A stretch of 47,778 nucleotides of DNA, from contig DASZOV010000058.1 of assembly GCA_035550595.1 (NCBI GenBank), positions 1 to 47,778 of the forward strand, in the 5' to 3' direction. Made by a program: the position numbers and the translations under genes. The notes under the pieces were generated by a model, which had not been told where the DNA came from, did not search any database, and saw only the letters and a list, made by a program, of their open reading frames with translations. Shown in pieces: positions 21,322 to 29,913 of the stretch. Each line of letters opens with the position of its first letter. Within the stretch, counting starts at the first letter, position 1. The stretch comes from CALFMR01 sp035550595. GTDB lineage: Bacteria > Acidobacteriota > Vicinamibacteria > Vicinamibacterales > SCN-69-37.

Positions 21322-24309
21322 ATGGGATTTCTCGACAAACTGAAGCCGCAGCCCCGTTGGAAGCACGCTGACCCCGCCATCCGCCTGGAGGCCTTGAAGG
21401 AGCTGGACGATCCGGTCGAGCTGGCCGTGCTCGCCGAGTCCGATCCGGACGTGAAGGTCAGGCGATGCGCCATCGGGCGGGTCGTGGACACGGCCGTCCT
21501 CGGACGGATCGTGGCGAACGACCCGGACGCCGACGCGCGCGAGCGTGCTGCGGATCGGCTGGTTGGCTTCGCCTGTCGGACGATTGCGCTGGCCGAGCCG
21601 CCAGCCGGATCGGACGCGCCGGCACCGGACGCTGATGCGCTGGCCCTGGCCGCCGTCCGCGAGGTGACTGATCCCCGCCGGCTCTCGACGATCGCGCGCA
21701 GCGACGCGCCGGACGCGGTCCGCACCGATGCGCTGGGCCGTATCACCGACGATCGCGGCATCCTGAGCATCGCGCGTCAGGCCAAGCAGCCTTCGACGGC
21801 CCTCGCGGCCCTGGGCCGCCTCACGCAGCCAGGCGACGTGCTCGAGGTCGCGCTACACGCCGACGCCAAGGACGTTGCGCTCGCCGCCTTCGATCGCCTC
21901 ATCGACGCCGGCGCGGACCTCGGCGTCCTTCGGACCCTCGAAGCCAAGTCTTCAGAAAAAGCCGTCAGCCGAAAGGCTCGCACCGTGATTCAGGAACGCG
22001 AGGCCGCGGAAGCCGCTCGTCAGGCCGCGCTCGAAGAGCGCCGTCGCCGCGAGGCGATGCTTTGCGACCGGCTCGACCACGTGGCCGCGCTCACCGATCT
22101 CTCGGCCGCGCGAGCCGAACTGGCGCAGGTCACCGAGGCCTGGGCCGCGCTCAGCGACGTCGACGCCGACGCATCCAGCCGCTTTACCGCGGCGCAGACG
22201 ACGGCCGAACAGGCCATTGCCCGCCGCCAGCGCGAAGCCGACGAAGCCGCCGACCTGCGGCGGCAGCGCGCCGAGGCCATCGCGACGCGCGACGCGCTCT
22301 GCGCCCGCGTCGAGACGCTCGACGGCGACGACGCCCTCGATCAACTGGTTCCTATCGAAGAAGAGTGGCGATCGCTCCTGCCGCTCGTCGGCAACGGCCC
22401 GGAGGCCGACCGATTGGCAGAGCGATTCGCACAGGCGGTCACCGCGTGCCGGAAGCGGCATGAAATGGGTGCCGTGTTGGCTGAGACCCGCGCCAAGCTG
22501 GACGCGCTCGTCGTCGAATCCGAGTCTCTCCTCTCGAACGACGACCAGGGCGCGGCCGCGGCGCGCTGGCAGGCGCTCAGCCAGGAGGCACGCGGTTTGA
22601 CCGCCGTTCTTTCCGGCGCGGCCCGTCCGGCCGCCGATCTCGAGTCGCGGCTGGACGTGGTCGCGGCCGGCTTCGCGGCGCGCGTGGCCGAACGCCAGCG
22701 GGCGGCCGAAGCGGCGCTCGATGCCGCGCGACAGGACGTCGTCAGCCGGCTGCGGCGGTTGACGGATCGCGCGCGGCGCGCGGCCGAAGCCGACACGATC
22801 ACGCTGCGCGAAGGCGATCGGCTGATGCGCGACATCAGCACGGGCCTCGACGGCGCGGGCGCGGTCAGCGCGAATCGCGAGATCGAAGAGGCCATCGCGC
22901 AGCTTCGCGATCTGCAGCAGCAGGTCGCGCCGCGCGTCCGCGAGCTGCGCGAAATGGACGAGTGGCGCCGGTTCGCGAACGCGCAGCGCCAGGAACAGCT
23001 CATCGCCATGGCCGAAGCTATCGTCGCGTCGCTCACGGCCGACGAGCAGGCTGGCAAGGAATCGGATCTAGCCGCAACCGCTCGCGCGCTCCGCGAGCTG
23101 CACGGCCAGTGGCAGACCGTCGCCGAAGCGCCGCGGCAGACCGCGCAGCGGCTGTGGGATCGGTTCCGCACGGCCACCGACTTCATCCGCGCGCGCTGCG
23201 CACCTTACTTCGCCAAGGCGCGCGAGGAGCGCGAAGCCACCCTTCAAACCAAGACCGCCATCGTCGAGGAAGCCGAAACGCTCGCGCAGTCGACTGACTG
23301 GGCCAAGGCCGCGGCTCGCCTGCAAGAACTGCAGACGGCCTGGCAGCAGACCGGCCCCGTCAACCGCGAGACGGGCCGCGAGCTCGCGCAACGGTTCCGC
23401 ACCGCGTGCAACGCGTTCTTCGCGCGCCGCCGCGAGGACATGGCCGATCGCAAGAAGGTCTGGAGCGAGAACCTTGCGCAGAAGGAAGCGCTGTGCGAGC
23501 GCGCGGAAGCGCTGGCGCACTCGACCGACTGGGACGCGACCGCTGCCGAGCTGAAGCGGCTGCAGGCTGCGTGGAAGACGATCGGACCGGTGCGCCGCAA
23601 CAAGTCCGAAGTCGTCTGGAATCGTTTCCGCGCGGCCACCGACACGTTCTTCGATCGCTATCACCACCGGCACGAAATCACGCTGCTCACGAAACTCGCC
23701 GAACGCGAGGCGCTCGTCATCCAGCTCGAGGAGCTGGCCGGCGCGGATCCAGCGGCGCTGCCCGAGGACTTCGGCGCGCGCGTCCAGCAACTCCGTACGA
23801 CGTGGAACCGCAGCGTCCCAATTCCGGCCGCGGGCATGAAACCGTTGGACGACCGTTGGCACGTGGCGCTCGCGCGCGTCGTCGCCATCCATCCGGAAGG
23901 GTTTGCCGGCACCGATCTCGACCCGGCCAACGTCATCCGGCGGATGCAGAAGCTCGTGGCGCGCGTCGAGTCGCTCGCCGAAGAGACGCCGCAACAGACC
24001 GATGGCGCCCTGTCGGCGACCGAACTGCTCGCGGCCAAGCTTCGCTCGGCCTTTGCGACCAACGCCATGGGCGGCCGCGCGAGCGAGGAAGCCAAAGCAC
24101 GCAGCGCGGCCGAAGCCGTGCGCGAGGCCGAGGCGGCCTGGCAGCGGCTCGCGCCCGTGTCGACGCCCGAAGCGCGCGATCTCGAGACGCGGTTCCGCGA
24201 GGCCTGCCGGCGCGTGACGGACCGCACGCGCCGCCAGCCGCGCGGCAACGGCAGCAGCAACCACGCGCCGCAGCAGCGGCCCGAACGGCCGGAGCTCGCG
24301 ACCGTCTGA
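21322..24309 (+). CDS. Large DUF349/HEAT-like helical protein
   Basis: 995 residues, almost all alpha-helical. Residues 1-210 look like HEAT-type repeats (LEALKELDDPVELAVLAESDPDVKVRRCAIGRV, then similar units with DAKDVALAAFDRLIDAG). The middle and C-terminal parts are long Ala/Arg/Glu-rich helices with several DUF349 units, each with the pattern W-x3-G/A-P-x10-W-x-RF-R-x-A-x-D/N-x-F (for example WQTVAEAPRQTAQRLWDRFR and WKTIGPVRRNKSEVVWNRFR). The C-terminus is low-complexity and basic. No signal peptide or membrane segment. DUF349 proteins are of unclear function; some associate with stress or chromosome biology, which I do not assert here. It appears monocistronic. Confidence 0.85.
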   Translation: MGFLDKLKPQPRWKHADPAIRLEALKELDDPVELAVLAESDPDVKVRRCAIGRVVDTAVLGRIVANDPDADARERAADRLVGFACRTIALAEPPAGSDAPAPDADALALAAVREVTDPRRLSTIARSDAPDAVRTDALGRITDDRGILSIARQAKQPSTALAALGRLTQPGDVLEVALHADAKDVALAAFDRLIDAGADLGVLRTLEAKSSEKAVSRKARTVIQEREAAEAARQAALEERRRREAMLCDRLDHVAALTDLSAARAELAQVTEAWAALSDVDADASSRFTAAQTTAEQAIARRQREADEAADLRRQRAEAIATRDALCARVETLDGDDALDQLVPIEEEWRSLLPLVGNGPEADRLAERFAQAVTACRKRHEMGAVLAETRAKLDALVVESESLLSNDDQGAAAARWQALSQEARGLTAVLSGAARPAADLESRLDVVAAGFAARVAERQRAAEAALDAARQDVVSRLRRLTDRARRAAEADTITLREGDRLMRDISTGLDGAGAVSANREIEEAIAQLRDLQQQVAPRVRELREMDEWRRFANAQRQEQLIAMAEAIVASLTADEQAGKESDLAATARALRELHGQWQTVAEAPRQTAQRLWDRFRTATDFIRARCAPYFAKAREEREATLQTKTAIVEEAETLAQSTDWAKAAARLQELQTAWQQTGPVNRETGRELAQRFRTACNAFFARRREDMADRKKVWSENLAQKEALCERAEALAHSTDWDATAAELKRLQAAWKTIGPVRRNKSEVVWNRFRAATDTFFDRYHHRHEITLLTKLAEREALVIQLEELAGADPAALPEDFGARVQQLRTTWNRSVPIPAAGMKPLDDRWHVALARVVAIHPEGFAGTDLDPANVIRRMQKLVARVESLAEETPQQTDGALSATELLAAKLRSAFATNAMGGRASEEAKARSAAEAVREAEAAWQRLAPVSTPEARDLETRFREACRRVTDRTRRQPRGNGSSNHAPQQRPERPELATV

Positions 24310-24524
24310 TTTCGCGTTCCCGGTTCTCGATTCCGCGTTCGTCCCTGAGCCTCAAGGCTCAGGGCTCCACGGACTCGCTCGAAGTCCTGGCCGTCAGGGC
24401 TCCGGGAACGGGTCCATGGTCGATCACCGGTTTGTGGAGCCCTGGGTCTTCAGACCCAGGGTGACATCGCTCCCTCCCCATTACCCCCACCGACTGCATT
24501 CGTGACACGATCGATCCGTCTCGA
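24310..24524. repeat. Two perfect hairpins in the DUF349-ABC gap
   Basis: Hairpin A (24343-24364) is CCCTGAGCCT-CA-AGGCTCAGGG. Hairpin B (24440-24461) is CCCTGGGTCT-TC-AGACCCAGGG followed by TGACATC. Both are 10-bp perfect stems with tiny loops and share a CCCTG/CAGGG end. One may terminate the DUF349 gene, but neither has a T-run, and their resemblance suggests a repeat family. No gene is seen. Confidence 0.6.
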
Positions 24525-25514
24525 ATGGCCGTCGCCGCTGTCCCTCCCGTCATTCTCGTCAACGACCTCGTCAAGACCTTCGGTGACGTCACCGCCGTCG
24601 CGGGCGTCAGCTTCAGCGTCGGCGCGGGTGAGATCTTCGGCTTCCTCGGTCCCAACGGCGCCGGCAAGTCGACGACGATCAAGATGCTGTCGACGCTCGT
24701 GCGGCCAACGAGCGGTCGCGCGACGCTGGCCGGCTACGACATCGCGCGCCAGTCGAACGAGGTCCGGCAGGCGATCGGCCTCGTCTTCCAGGATCCGTCG
24801 CTCGACAATCGCCTGACCGCCGACGAAAACCTCAAGTTCCACGCGATGCTCTACAACGTGCCCGCGCCGGTCTTCCGGACGCGTGCGGACGCCGTGCTCG
24901 CGATGGTCGATCTGGCCGATCGGCGTCAGGCGCGCGTGGCGACGTTCTCCGGCGGCATGAAGCGGCGGCTCGAAATCGCGCGCGGGCTCCTGCACGACCC
25001 GAAGGTGTTGTTCCTCGACGAGCCGACGATTGGCCTCGACGTCCAGACGCGCAACGCGATTTGGACGCACGTCCGCGGGCTGCGCGAGCAGGTCGGCACG
25101 ACGGTCTTCATGACGACGCACTACATGGAGGAAGCGGAGAACTGCGATCGCATCGCGATCGTGGACCGCGGACGCATCCAGGCCATCGACTCTCCCGCCG
25201 CGCTCAAGCGATCGATTGGCGGCGACACGGTCGTCGTCTCGGGCGATGACGCGCTCGCCGGCGACATCGAGTCGCGCTACGGCGTCAGCACACGGCGGTC
25301 CGGCGCGGACGTGTCGTTCCAGGTCGCGGCCGGCGCCGAGTTCGTGCCCCGACTCGTCGCGGATTTTGGCGGCCGCATCAAGGCCGTACAGGTGAAGCCG
25401 CCGACGCTCGACGACGTGTTCCTCACGCTGACGGGACGCGCGATTCGGGCGGAGGAAGGATCGTCGACGTTGGAAACCATGCGGCAGGGCGCCGGCCTTC
25501 GAGGGCGGCGGTGA
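24525..25514 (+). CDS. ABC exporter ATP-binding protein (DrrA/ABC-2 type)
   Basis: 329 residues. Walker A GPNGAGKST, Q-loop LVFQDPSLDNRLT, signature FSGGMKRRLEIARGLL, Walker B VLFLDEPTIGLD and the switch His in TTHYMEEAE are all intact. The C-terminal extension of about 90 residues with TLDDVFLTLTGRAIR is typical of the DrrA/daunorubicin-resistance group exporting drugs, lipids or polysaccharides. The permease follows with a one- to four-base overlap. The substrate is unknown. Confidence 0.92.
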   Translation: MAVAAVPPVILVNDLVKTFGDVTAVAGVSFSVGAGEIFGFLGPNGAGKSTTIKMLSTLVRPTSGRATLAGYDIARQSNEVRQAIGLVFQDPSLDNRLTADENLKFHAMLYNVPAPVFRTRADAVLAMVDLADRRQARVATFSGGMKRRLEIARGLLHDPKVLFLDEPTIGLDVQTRNAIWTHVRGLREQVGTTVFMTTHYMEEAENCDRIAIVDRGRIQAIDSPAALKRSIGGDTVVVSGDDALAGDIESRYGVSTRRSGADVSFQVAAGAEFVPRLVADFGGRIKAVQVKPPTLDDVFLTLTGRAIRAEEGSSTLETMRQGAGLRGRR

Positions 25515-26341
25515 TGGCGCGCGCGCTTCGCACCATCTACACGATCTGGCTGCGCGAGAGCGTGACGTTCTGGCGCGAGCGCGGGCGGATGATCGGCATG
25601 GTCGGCCAGCCGCTGCTCTACCTCTTCATCCTCGGCAATGGCATCACGGCCGGGCTGCGGCTGAACAACGTCACGTCGGTCGGCTACATCCAGTTCCTGT
25701 ATCCAGGCGTCATCGCGCTCGCGGTACTGTTCACGTCGCTCTTCTCGGCCATCTCGATCATCTGGGACCGCGAGTTCGGCTTCCTGAAGGAAGTGCTCGT
25801 CGCGCCCGTGCCGCGTTGGGCCGTGGCCGTCGGCAAGGCGTTCGGCGGCGCAACCGTGGCGCTCGTGCAGGCGGCGATCATGGTCGTCATGGCCCCGTTC
25901 GTCGGCATCTCCCTCTCAGTGACCGTCGTCGTCGCGTTGCTCGTGCTGTCGTTCCTGATGAGCCTTGCGGTGACGGGCCTGGGCGTCGCAATCGCGTCGC
26001 GCATGGCGTCGATGCAGAGCTTCCAGATGATCATGAACTTCCTCATCATGCCGCTCTACTTCCTAAGCGGCGCGATGTTCCCGCTGACGTCGGCGCCGAC
26101 GTGGCTGCGCGTGCTCATGACCGCCGACCCGCTCACCTACGGCGTCGACGCGCTGCGCAACGTCGTCTTCTCCGGCACGATGGTCGGCACGGGCAGCGCG
26201 GCTCGATCGCTGCTCGAGGTCGGCCGCGAAGGCGGCCTCGTCCGCTGGCCGCTCGGCTTCGACGTCGTGCTGATGCTCGTCGTCACGATCGCGTTCATCG
26301 GCTTCGGCGCGTGGCAGTTCAGCCGCGCGCAGGCGGCTTGA
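25511..26341 (+). CDS. ABC-2 type permease
   Basis: 276 residues with about six membrane helices and the ABC-2 motif region GAMFPLTSAPTWLRVLMTADPLTYGVDALR. The N-terminal cytoplasmic part is WLRESVTFWRERGRMIGMVGQPLLYLFILG. Paired with the preceding ATPase as a DrrAB-like exporter. The start is either GTG 25511 or the adjacent ATG 25514; GAGGGCGG lies just upstream of both. Confidence 0.9.
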   Translation: MMARALRTIYTIWLRESVTFWRERGRMIGMVGQPLLYLFILGNGITAGLRLNNVTSVGYIQFLYPGVIALAVLFTSLFSAISIIWDREFGFLKEVLVAPVPRWAVAVGKAFGGATVALVQAAIMVVMAPFVGISLSVTVVVALLVLSFLMSLAVTGLGVAIASRMASMQSFQMIMNFLIMPLYFLSGAMFPLTSAPTWLRVLMTADPLTYGVDALRNVVFSGTMVGTGSAARSLLEVGREGGLVRWPLGFDVVLMLVVTIAFIGFGAWQFSRAQAA

Positions 26342-26419
26342 GGGCAAGTCAGAAGTTCGAAGCCAGAAGTTAGAAGTGGGGCTCGCGGCTTCGGGCCTGT
26401 CTGGTTTTGCCCGTTCCCG
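26342..26419. repeat. GTTCGAA fragment between convergent genes
   Basis: 26349-26375 reads CAGAAGTTCGAAGCCAGAAG followed by TTAGAAG, a decayed member of the heptamer family. The CTTCGCG string family begins about 26413 and runs into the end of the MFS gene. Confidence 0.5.
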
Positions 26420-27637
26420 TCACTTCGCGTCTTCGCGTGAGGCCCAGGCCTGCGCAAAACCCAACCGGCGTTCGGCTAGTAGGAAGTACGGGAGTGAGAG
26501 CAACCCCGCCAAGCCGGTGAACGCGAAGGCCGCGCGGAAGCCGTAGGCCGAGATGACCCAGCCCATGAGCGACGCGCCGGTGCCGATGCCCGTGTCGAAC
26601 GCCGCGAGGATGGCGCCGAACGCGGCGCCGCGGCGTGACGGCGCGACGTGGCTCATGATGTACGCCGCATACGCCGGATACATCAGGCCGAATCCCACGC
26701 CGAAGACGATCGCCGACGTGATGAACAAGCCGCGGCCACTTGCCATCGCGAGCAGGAACAGGCCGATCGACGGCGCGATGAGGCTCGGTAACAGTACGCG
26801 GCGATGGCCGATGCGATCGAGCGCGCGTCCGATCGTCAACCGTCCGATCACCGTGGCTGCGGCCATCACCGTCAGGAACAGACTACGCGGCGCAATGCCC
26901 TGCGCGTCGGCGAACAGCGAGGTGAAGCTCGTGATGGCGCCGTACCCGAGCGAGAGCACGCTCATGCCGATGGCCAGGAGCAGCACGCGCCAGGCGATCG
27001 CGTTGTGGATGCCGGAAAACAGCGCACCGGAGATCGCACCGTCCGCCGCGGCCAGCTCGCGCCGCGCGGCTTCCGCTTCCGCACGGTCGTCCGGCAGCAG
27101 CCAGGCGATAGCGGCCATCAGCAGGTTGAGCGCCGTCATCTCGACGCAGAGCGTGATCCACCCGTGGTGGTACACCCAGAAGCCGAGGATCGGCGCCGCG
27201 CCGAACGCGAGCACGTTCGCCAGACCCCAATAGCCGAGTCCCTCGCCGCGCCGAGATGGCGGAATGGCTGCCGTCATGTACGCGCCGGACGCCGACAGCA
27301 GGCCCGACCAGATCAACCCGTGGGCGACGACCACGAGAAACAGGACGTGGTAGTCGTGGATGAACGCGTAACTCATCGTGAGTGCCGCAAGTCCAAGGCT
27401 GACGACGATGAGCACGGGGCGATGGCCAATGCGGTCGCTGAGCGGACCGGTGAGGGGTGCGGAGAACGCGGACGCGTAGGTCAGCAGGCCGTGGAAGAGA
27501 CCCGCGACGGCCATCGAGCCGCCGAGATCGAGGATGTGGTACGGCGCGGTCGGCAGCAGTTGGAACAGCGACACGAACACGGTGAACGTGTAGACGAACA
27601 TCGTCAGGAACCGCGGCGTGAAAAGGCGATCCGACAT
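26420..27637 (-). CDS. Major facilitator superfamily transporter
   Basis: 405 residues with about twelve membrane helices. The loop 2-3 motif GPLSDRIGHRPVLI and its second-half equivalent GRALDRIGHRRVLL, plus PPSRRGEGLGYWGLA and APSRRGAAFGA after helices 4 and 10, are typical of drug/sugar efflux MFS members. Specificity is unknown. The last codons (ASREDAK) are encoded by a copy of the dispersed CTTCGCG repeat, so the C-terminus has probably been extended or replaced by the repeat. It is divergent from the gene at 27687, with the two -10 boxes 21 bp apart. Confidence 0.9.
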   Translation of the reverse strand: MSDRLFTPRFLTMFVYTFTVFVSLFQLLPTAPYHILDLGGSMAVAGLFHGLLTYASAFSAPLTGPLSDRIGHRPVLIVVSLGLAALTMSYAFIHDYHVLFLVVVAHGLIWSGLLSASGAYMTAAIPPSRRGEGLGYWGLANVLAFGAAPILGFWVYHHGWITLCVEMTALNLLMAAIAWLLPDDRAEAEAARRELAAADGAISGALFSGIHNAIAWRVLLLAIGMSVLSLGYGAITSFTSLFADAQGIAPRSLFLTVMAAATVIGRLTIGRALDRIGHRRVLLPSLIAPSIGLFLLAMASGRGLFITSAIVFGVGFGLMYPAYAAYIMSHVAPSRRGAAFGAILAAFDTGIGTGASLMGWVISAYGFRAAFAFTGLAGLLSLPYFLLAERRLGFAQAWASREDAK

Positions 27638-27653
27638 GCAACCGTCAAGTATA
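27638..27653 (-). promoter_or_regulatory. -10 element of the MFS gene
   Basis: Minus-strand TATACT (27653-27648) followed by 10 bases and the ATG at 27637, giving a leader of a few bases at most. Confidence 0.55.
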
Positions 27654-27674
27654 GGTGCGCCCGGATGGCGCTGC

Positions 27675-27686
27675 TAGAATCACCGG
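27675..27686 (+). promoter_or_regulatory. Leaderless -10 element of the gene at 27687
   Basis: TAGAAT (27675-27680), spacer CACCGG, then ATG. It supports this start over a second ATG at 27720. Confidence 0.65.
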
Positions 27687-28178
27687 ATGGTGCAACGTCC
27701 GGCGCGGCTCTGGAAGGACATGGCGACTGACACGCGCGTGCGCGCGGCCGAGGCATTCTGGCGCGACACCGAGTCGCAGGACATCCAGCTCCAGCACGCC
27801 GAGGCGCTCAACGCGCTGGCGCAGCGCTTCCACTTCCGGCTGAAGAGCGTGCAGGCGCTGCCCGTCGAGCGCCGCGCGCGCCAACTCGCGCAACTGGTGG
27901 ACGTGTCGGACGCCATCGCCACGCGCTCGCTCATCGCCTACCACTTCGCCTGCCAGCGTCCGCTGATGTCGGCGTTCCTCGACGCCCTCGGCGCGCCGCA
28001 CGAGAACGGCCTCATCACCGAGGAGAACTTTCCCGCGCCGGCCCGTGAAAAACTCGAAGCCGCGGTCCATGCGGTGTGCGCCTCGTTCGACCGCACGGAC
28101 GTCGCGCTCTATCTGCACACGCTGATGGCGCTGGATGCCGAAACGTGGGGGCAACTGGACGGCCTCGATCCGGCCTGA
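27687..28178 (+). CDS. Uncharacterised helical protein
   Basis: 163 residues, predicted mostly alpha-helical and soluble, with no signal peptide and no motif I recognise. The centre has RRARQLAQLVDVSDAIATRSLIAYHFACQRPLMSAFLDALG; the conserved-looking HFACQRP and LYLHTLMALD segments suggest a structured domain. Codon use matches its neighbours. The strong leaderless -10 supports expression. It is divergent from the MFS gene and followed 76 bases later (52 if the earliest possible start is used) by a secreted hypothetical protein. Confidence 0.75.
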   Translation: MVQRPARLWKDMATDTRVRAAEAFWRDTESQDIQLQHAEALNALAQRFHFRLKSVQALPVERRARQLAQLVDVSDAIATRSLIAYHFACQRPLMSAFLDALGAPHENGLITEENFPAPAREKLEAAVHAVCASFDRTDVALYLHTLMALDAETWGQLDGLDPA

Positions 28179-28254
28179 AACGCCGCGGCAGAGCGCCCGT
28201 GGTACGTGACTTGCTCCGCCATCCGATTGCATGGCGGGATCGTCCTACTTTGTG

Positions 28255-28851
28255 ATGGCGATGGGCGGATTCGTGCGCGGGGCGATGGCGACGGCGCTCG
28301 CCGTGGCGATGGCCGGTCCAGTGTGGGCGCAGGCCACGGCCGACTCGCCATCATCGTCGGAGCCGACGTCGGCCGGCCAGCCCGAAACGTCATCCCCTCA
28401 AAGCCCTGCGCCGGCACCCGCGACCGAGCCGTCGTCCGCGACGTCCATTCCCACGCCGAACCTCGGCCAGATTCGTGATGCGCTGGCGCGGCAGCCGGGC
28501 GTGAACCTCGACGTCGACCAGCTCCGCTACTACCTGCGCGTCGTCGAGAAGGCGCCGGCGTTCTCGGACTACGTGAAGGGGTACGACTTCATCAACGGCG
28601 CGACCAAGGGCGGCGACCCCATGTCGCACCAGGAATTCGTCAACATGGTGACGCCAAAGGAGCTCCACAGTTCGGCCGGCATCACCGCCACCGAGTCGCT
28701 GCAGTTCGCGCTCACCAACTGGCTCGGCCAATCGCTCATCAAGAAGGCGCTCGCCGACATTCAGCAGGCGCAGTCCGAGCGCGAAGTCGAAGCCATCCGC
28801 GCGCGCATCACGCAGGAGCTCGCTGCGCTCGGTGCCTCTGCACCCAAGTAG
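28255..28851 (+). CDS. Secreted hypothetical protein
   Basis: About 198 residues from ATG 28255; ATG 28231 or 28261 are alternatives. A signal peptide (GAMATALAVAMAGPVWAQA) is followed by a Ser/Pro/Ala-rich linker of about 45 residues and a C-terminal helical domain (IPTPNLGQIRDALARQPG, DVDQLRYYLRVVEKAPAFSDYVKG, EREVEAIRARITQELAALG). No known family is recognised. TACTTT (28246-28251) is a possible -10. The end overlaps the convergent ferredoxin-domain gene by 44 bases. Confidence 0.7.
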   Translation: MAMGGFVRGAMATALAVAMAGPVWAQATADSPSSSEPTSAGQPETSSPQSPAPAPATEPSSATSIPTPNLGQIRDALARQPGVNLDVDQLRYYLRVVEKAPAFSDYVKGYDFINGATKGGDPMSHQEFVNMVTPKELHSSAGITATESLQFALTNWLGQSLIKKALADIQQAQSEREVEAIRARITQELAALGASAPK

Positions 28852-29779
28852 CGAAGATCCCGTTCCACGGCGGAATCACGATCGACACGGCGCCGAACGC
28901 CTGCGTCTGGCACGCGAGCCGGATGAGCGGGCGCGGCTCGTCGGTATCGATGTAGCCGAACACTTTCATCCGGCGGCCCTCGTCGCGGTCGACGACCGGC
29001 GACAGCTTTTCCGCGCCGCCGAGCACGCCGACCCAACACGTGCCGCAGGACGCCGACCGGCACTCGACCGGAATCGGTCCTTCGCCGACCGTGCAGCGCG
29101 GATCGGTTGTCCGGTACTCGCGACGATCGCTCTTGGCCGCCGTCGCGATCTCCTGGCCGTTGATGAGCTCGAAGTGGGCATCGGGCTCGTTCTCGTCGAA
29201 CGTGATCGTCCAGCGTTTCTTCAGCCCGCGCGTGAAGCCGAACACGCCCTGCCAGTCGTCCTGGGCGCGCTTCTTCATCACCTGATGCGGCGACATGGCG
29301 CGGGCGCGCATCGACAGGTGGATCTGACCCGGCGCGGCGAACGCGTCGACGCCAGCCTGGCGCAGCGTCATGAGCGCCGCGGCCGACAACCCGATGAGGC
29401 CTTCGCGATCCACGCGCGCCGTGCGCGAGGCCTGCTCCGCGACCTCGCCGATGAGCGCCGCGAGATCGTCGGGCGGCGGCGTGGAGAAGCGCTGCACGGC
29501 CGCCTTGATCGACGGCCAGTAGCGGTGCGCGTAGAAGAACCGGTGCGACGTGTCGACCTGATCGGCGAGGAGCCACCGTCCCATCAGCCCCATCACGCGA
29601 ACGGCGGAGGCCGGATCGGGCGCGGCCTGGAACGTCAGGAAGAAATCGAGTGGATAGAACGCGAACCAGATACGCGTCGCGTTCCGGTCGATCGGATGAC
29701 TTTCGGCCGCCACCGCGTCGACCGCGCGCTGCCACGCCGCCGTGTCATAGCGGCAGAGGTGATCGTACAGAGACACCAT
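28808..29779 (-). CDS. Protein with C-terminal plant-type [2Fe-2S] ferredoxin domain
   Basis: 323 residues. The C-terminal part (about 190-310) is a plant-type ferredoxin fold: Cys240, Cys245 and Cys248 in VECRSASCGTCW and the fourth ligand Cys290 in RLACQTQAFG. The first 185 residues form an alpha-helical domain with no family I recognise (IWFAFYPLDFF, MKKRAQDDWQGVFGFTRGLKKRW). The ferredoxin part suggests electron transfer to an unidentified partner; no reductase or oxygenase is adjacent. The start is supported by TAAAAT six bases upstream. Confidence 0.82.
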   Translation of the reverse strand: MVSLYDHLCRYDTAAWQRAVDAVAAESHPIDRNATRIWFAFYPLDFFLTFQAAPDPASAVRVMGLMGRWLLADQVDTSHRFFYAHRYWPSIKAAVQRFSTPPPDDLAALIGEVAEQASRTARVDREGLIGLSAAALMTLRQAGVDAFAAPGQIHLSMRARAMSPHQVMKKRAQDDWQGVFGFTRGLKKRWTITFDENEPDAHFELINGQEIATAAKSDRREYRTTDPRCTVGEGPIPVECRSASCGTCWVGVLGGAEKLSPVVDRDEGRRMKVFGYIDTDEPRPLIRLACQTQAFGAVSIVIPPWNGIFATWVQRHRAQRAPA

Positions 29780-29791
29780 CCGGCTATTTTA
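29780..29791 (-). promoter_or_regulatory. Leaderless -10 element of the ferredoxin-domain gene
   Basis: Minus-strand TAAAAT (29791-29786), spacer AGCCGG, then ATG at 29779. Confidence 0.65.
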
Positions 29792-29913
29792 TGTGGACGC
29801 GATGCGGTGACCAATTTGACGGGGCGCAAGAAGGGGAAGCGGAAGACAAGGATCAGGGGCAAGCTGCCCTGGGCCTCTGGCCTCTGGCTTCTGTCTTCAA
29901 ACTTCTAACTTCG

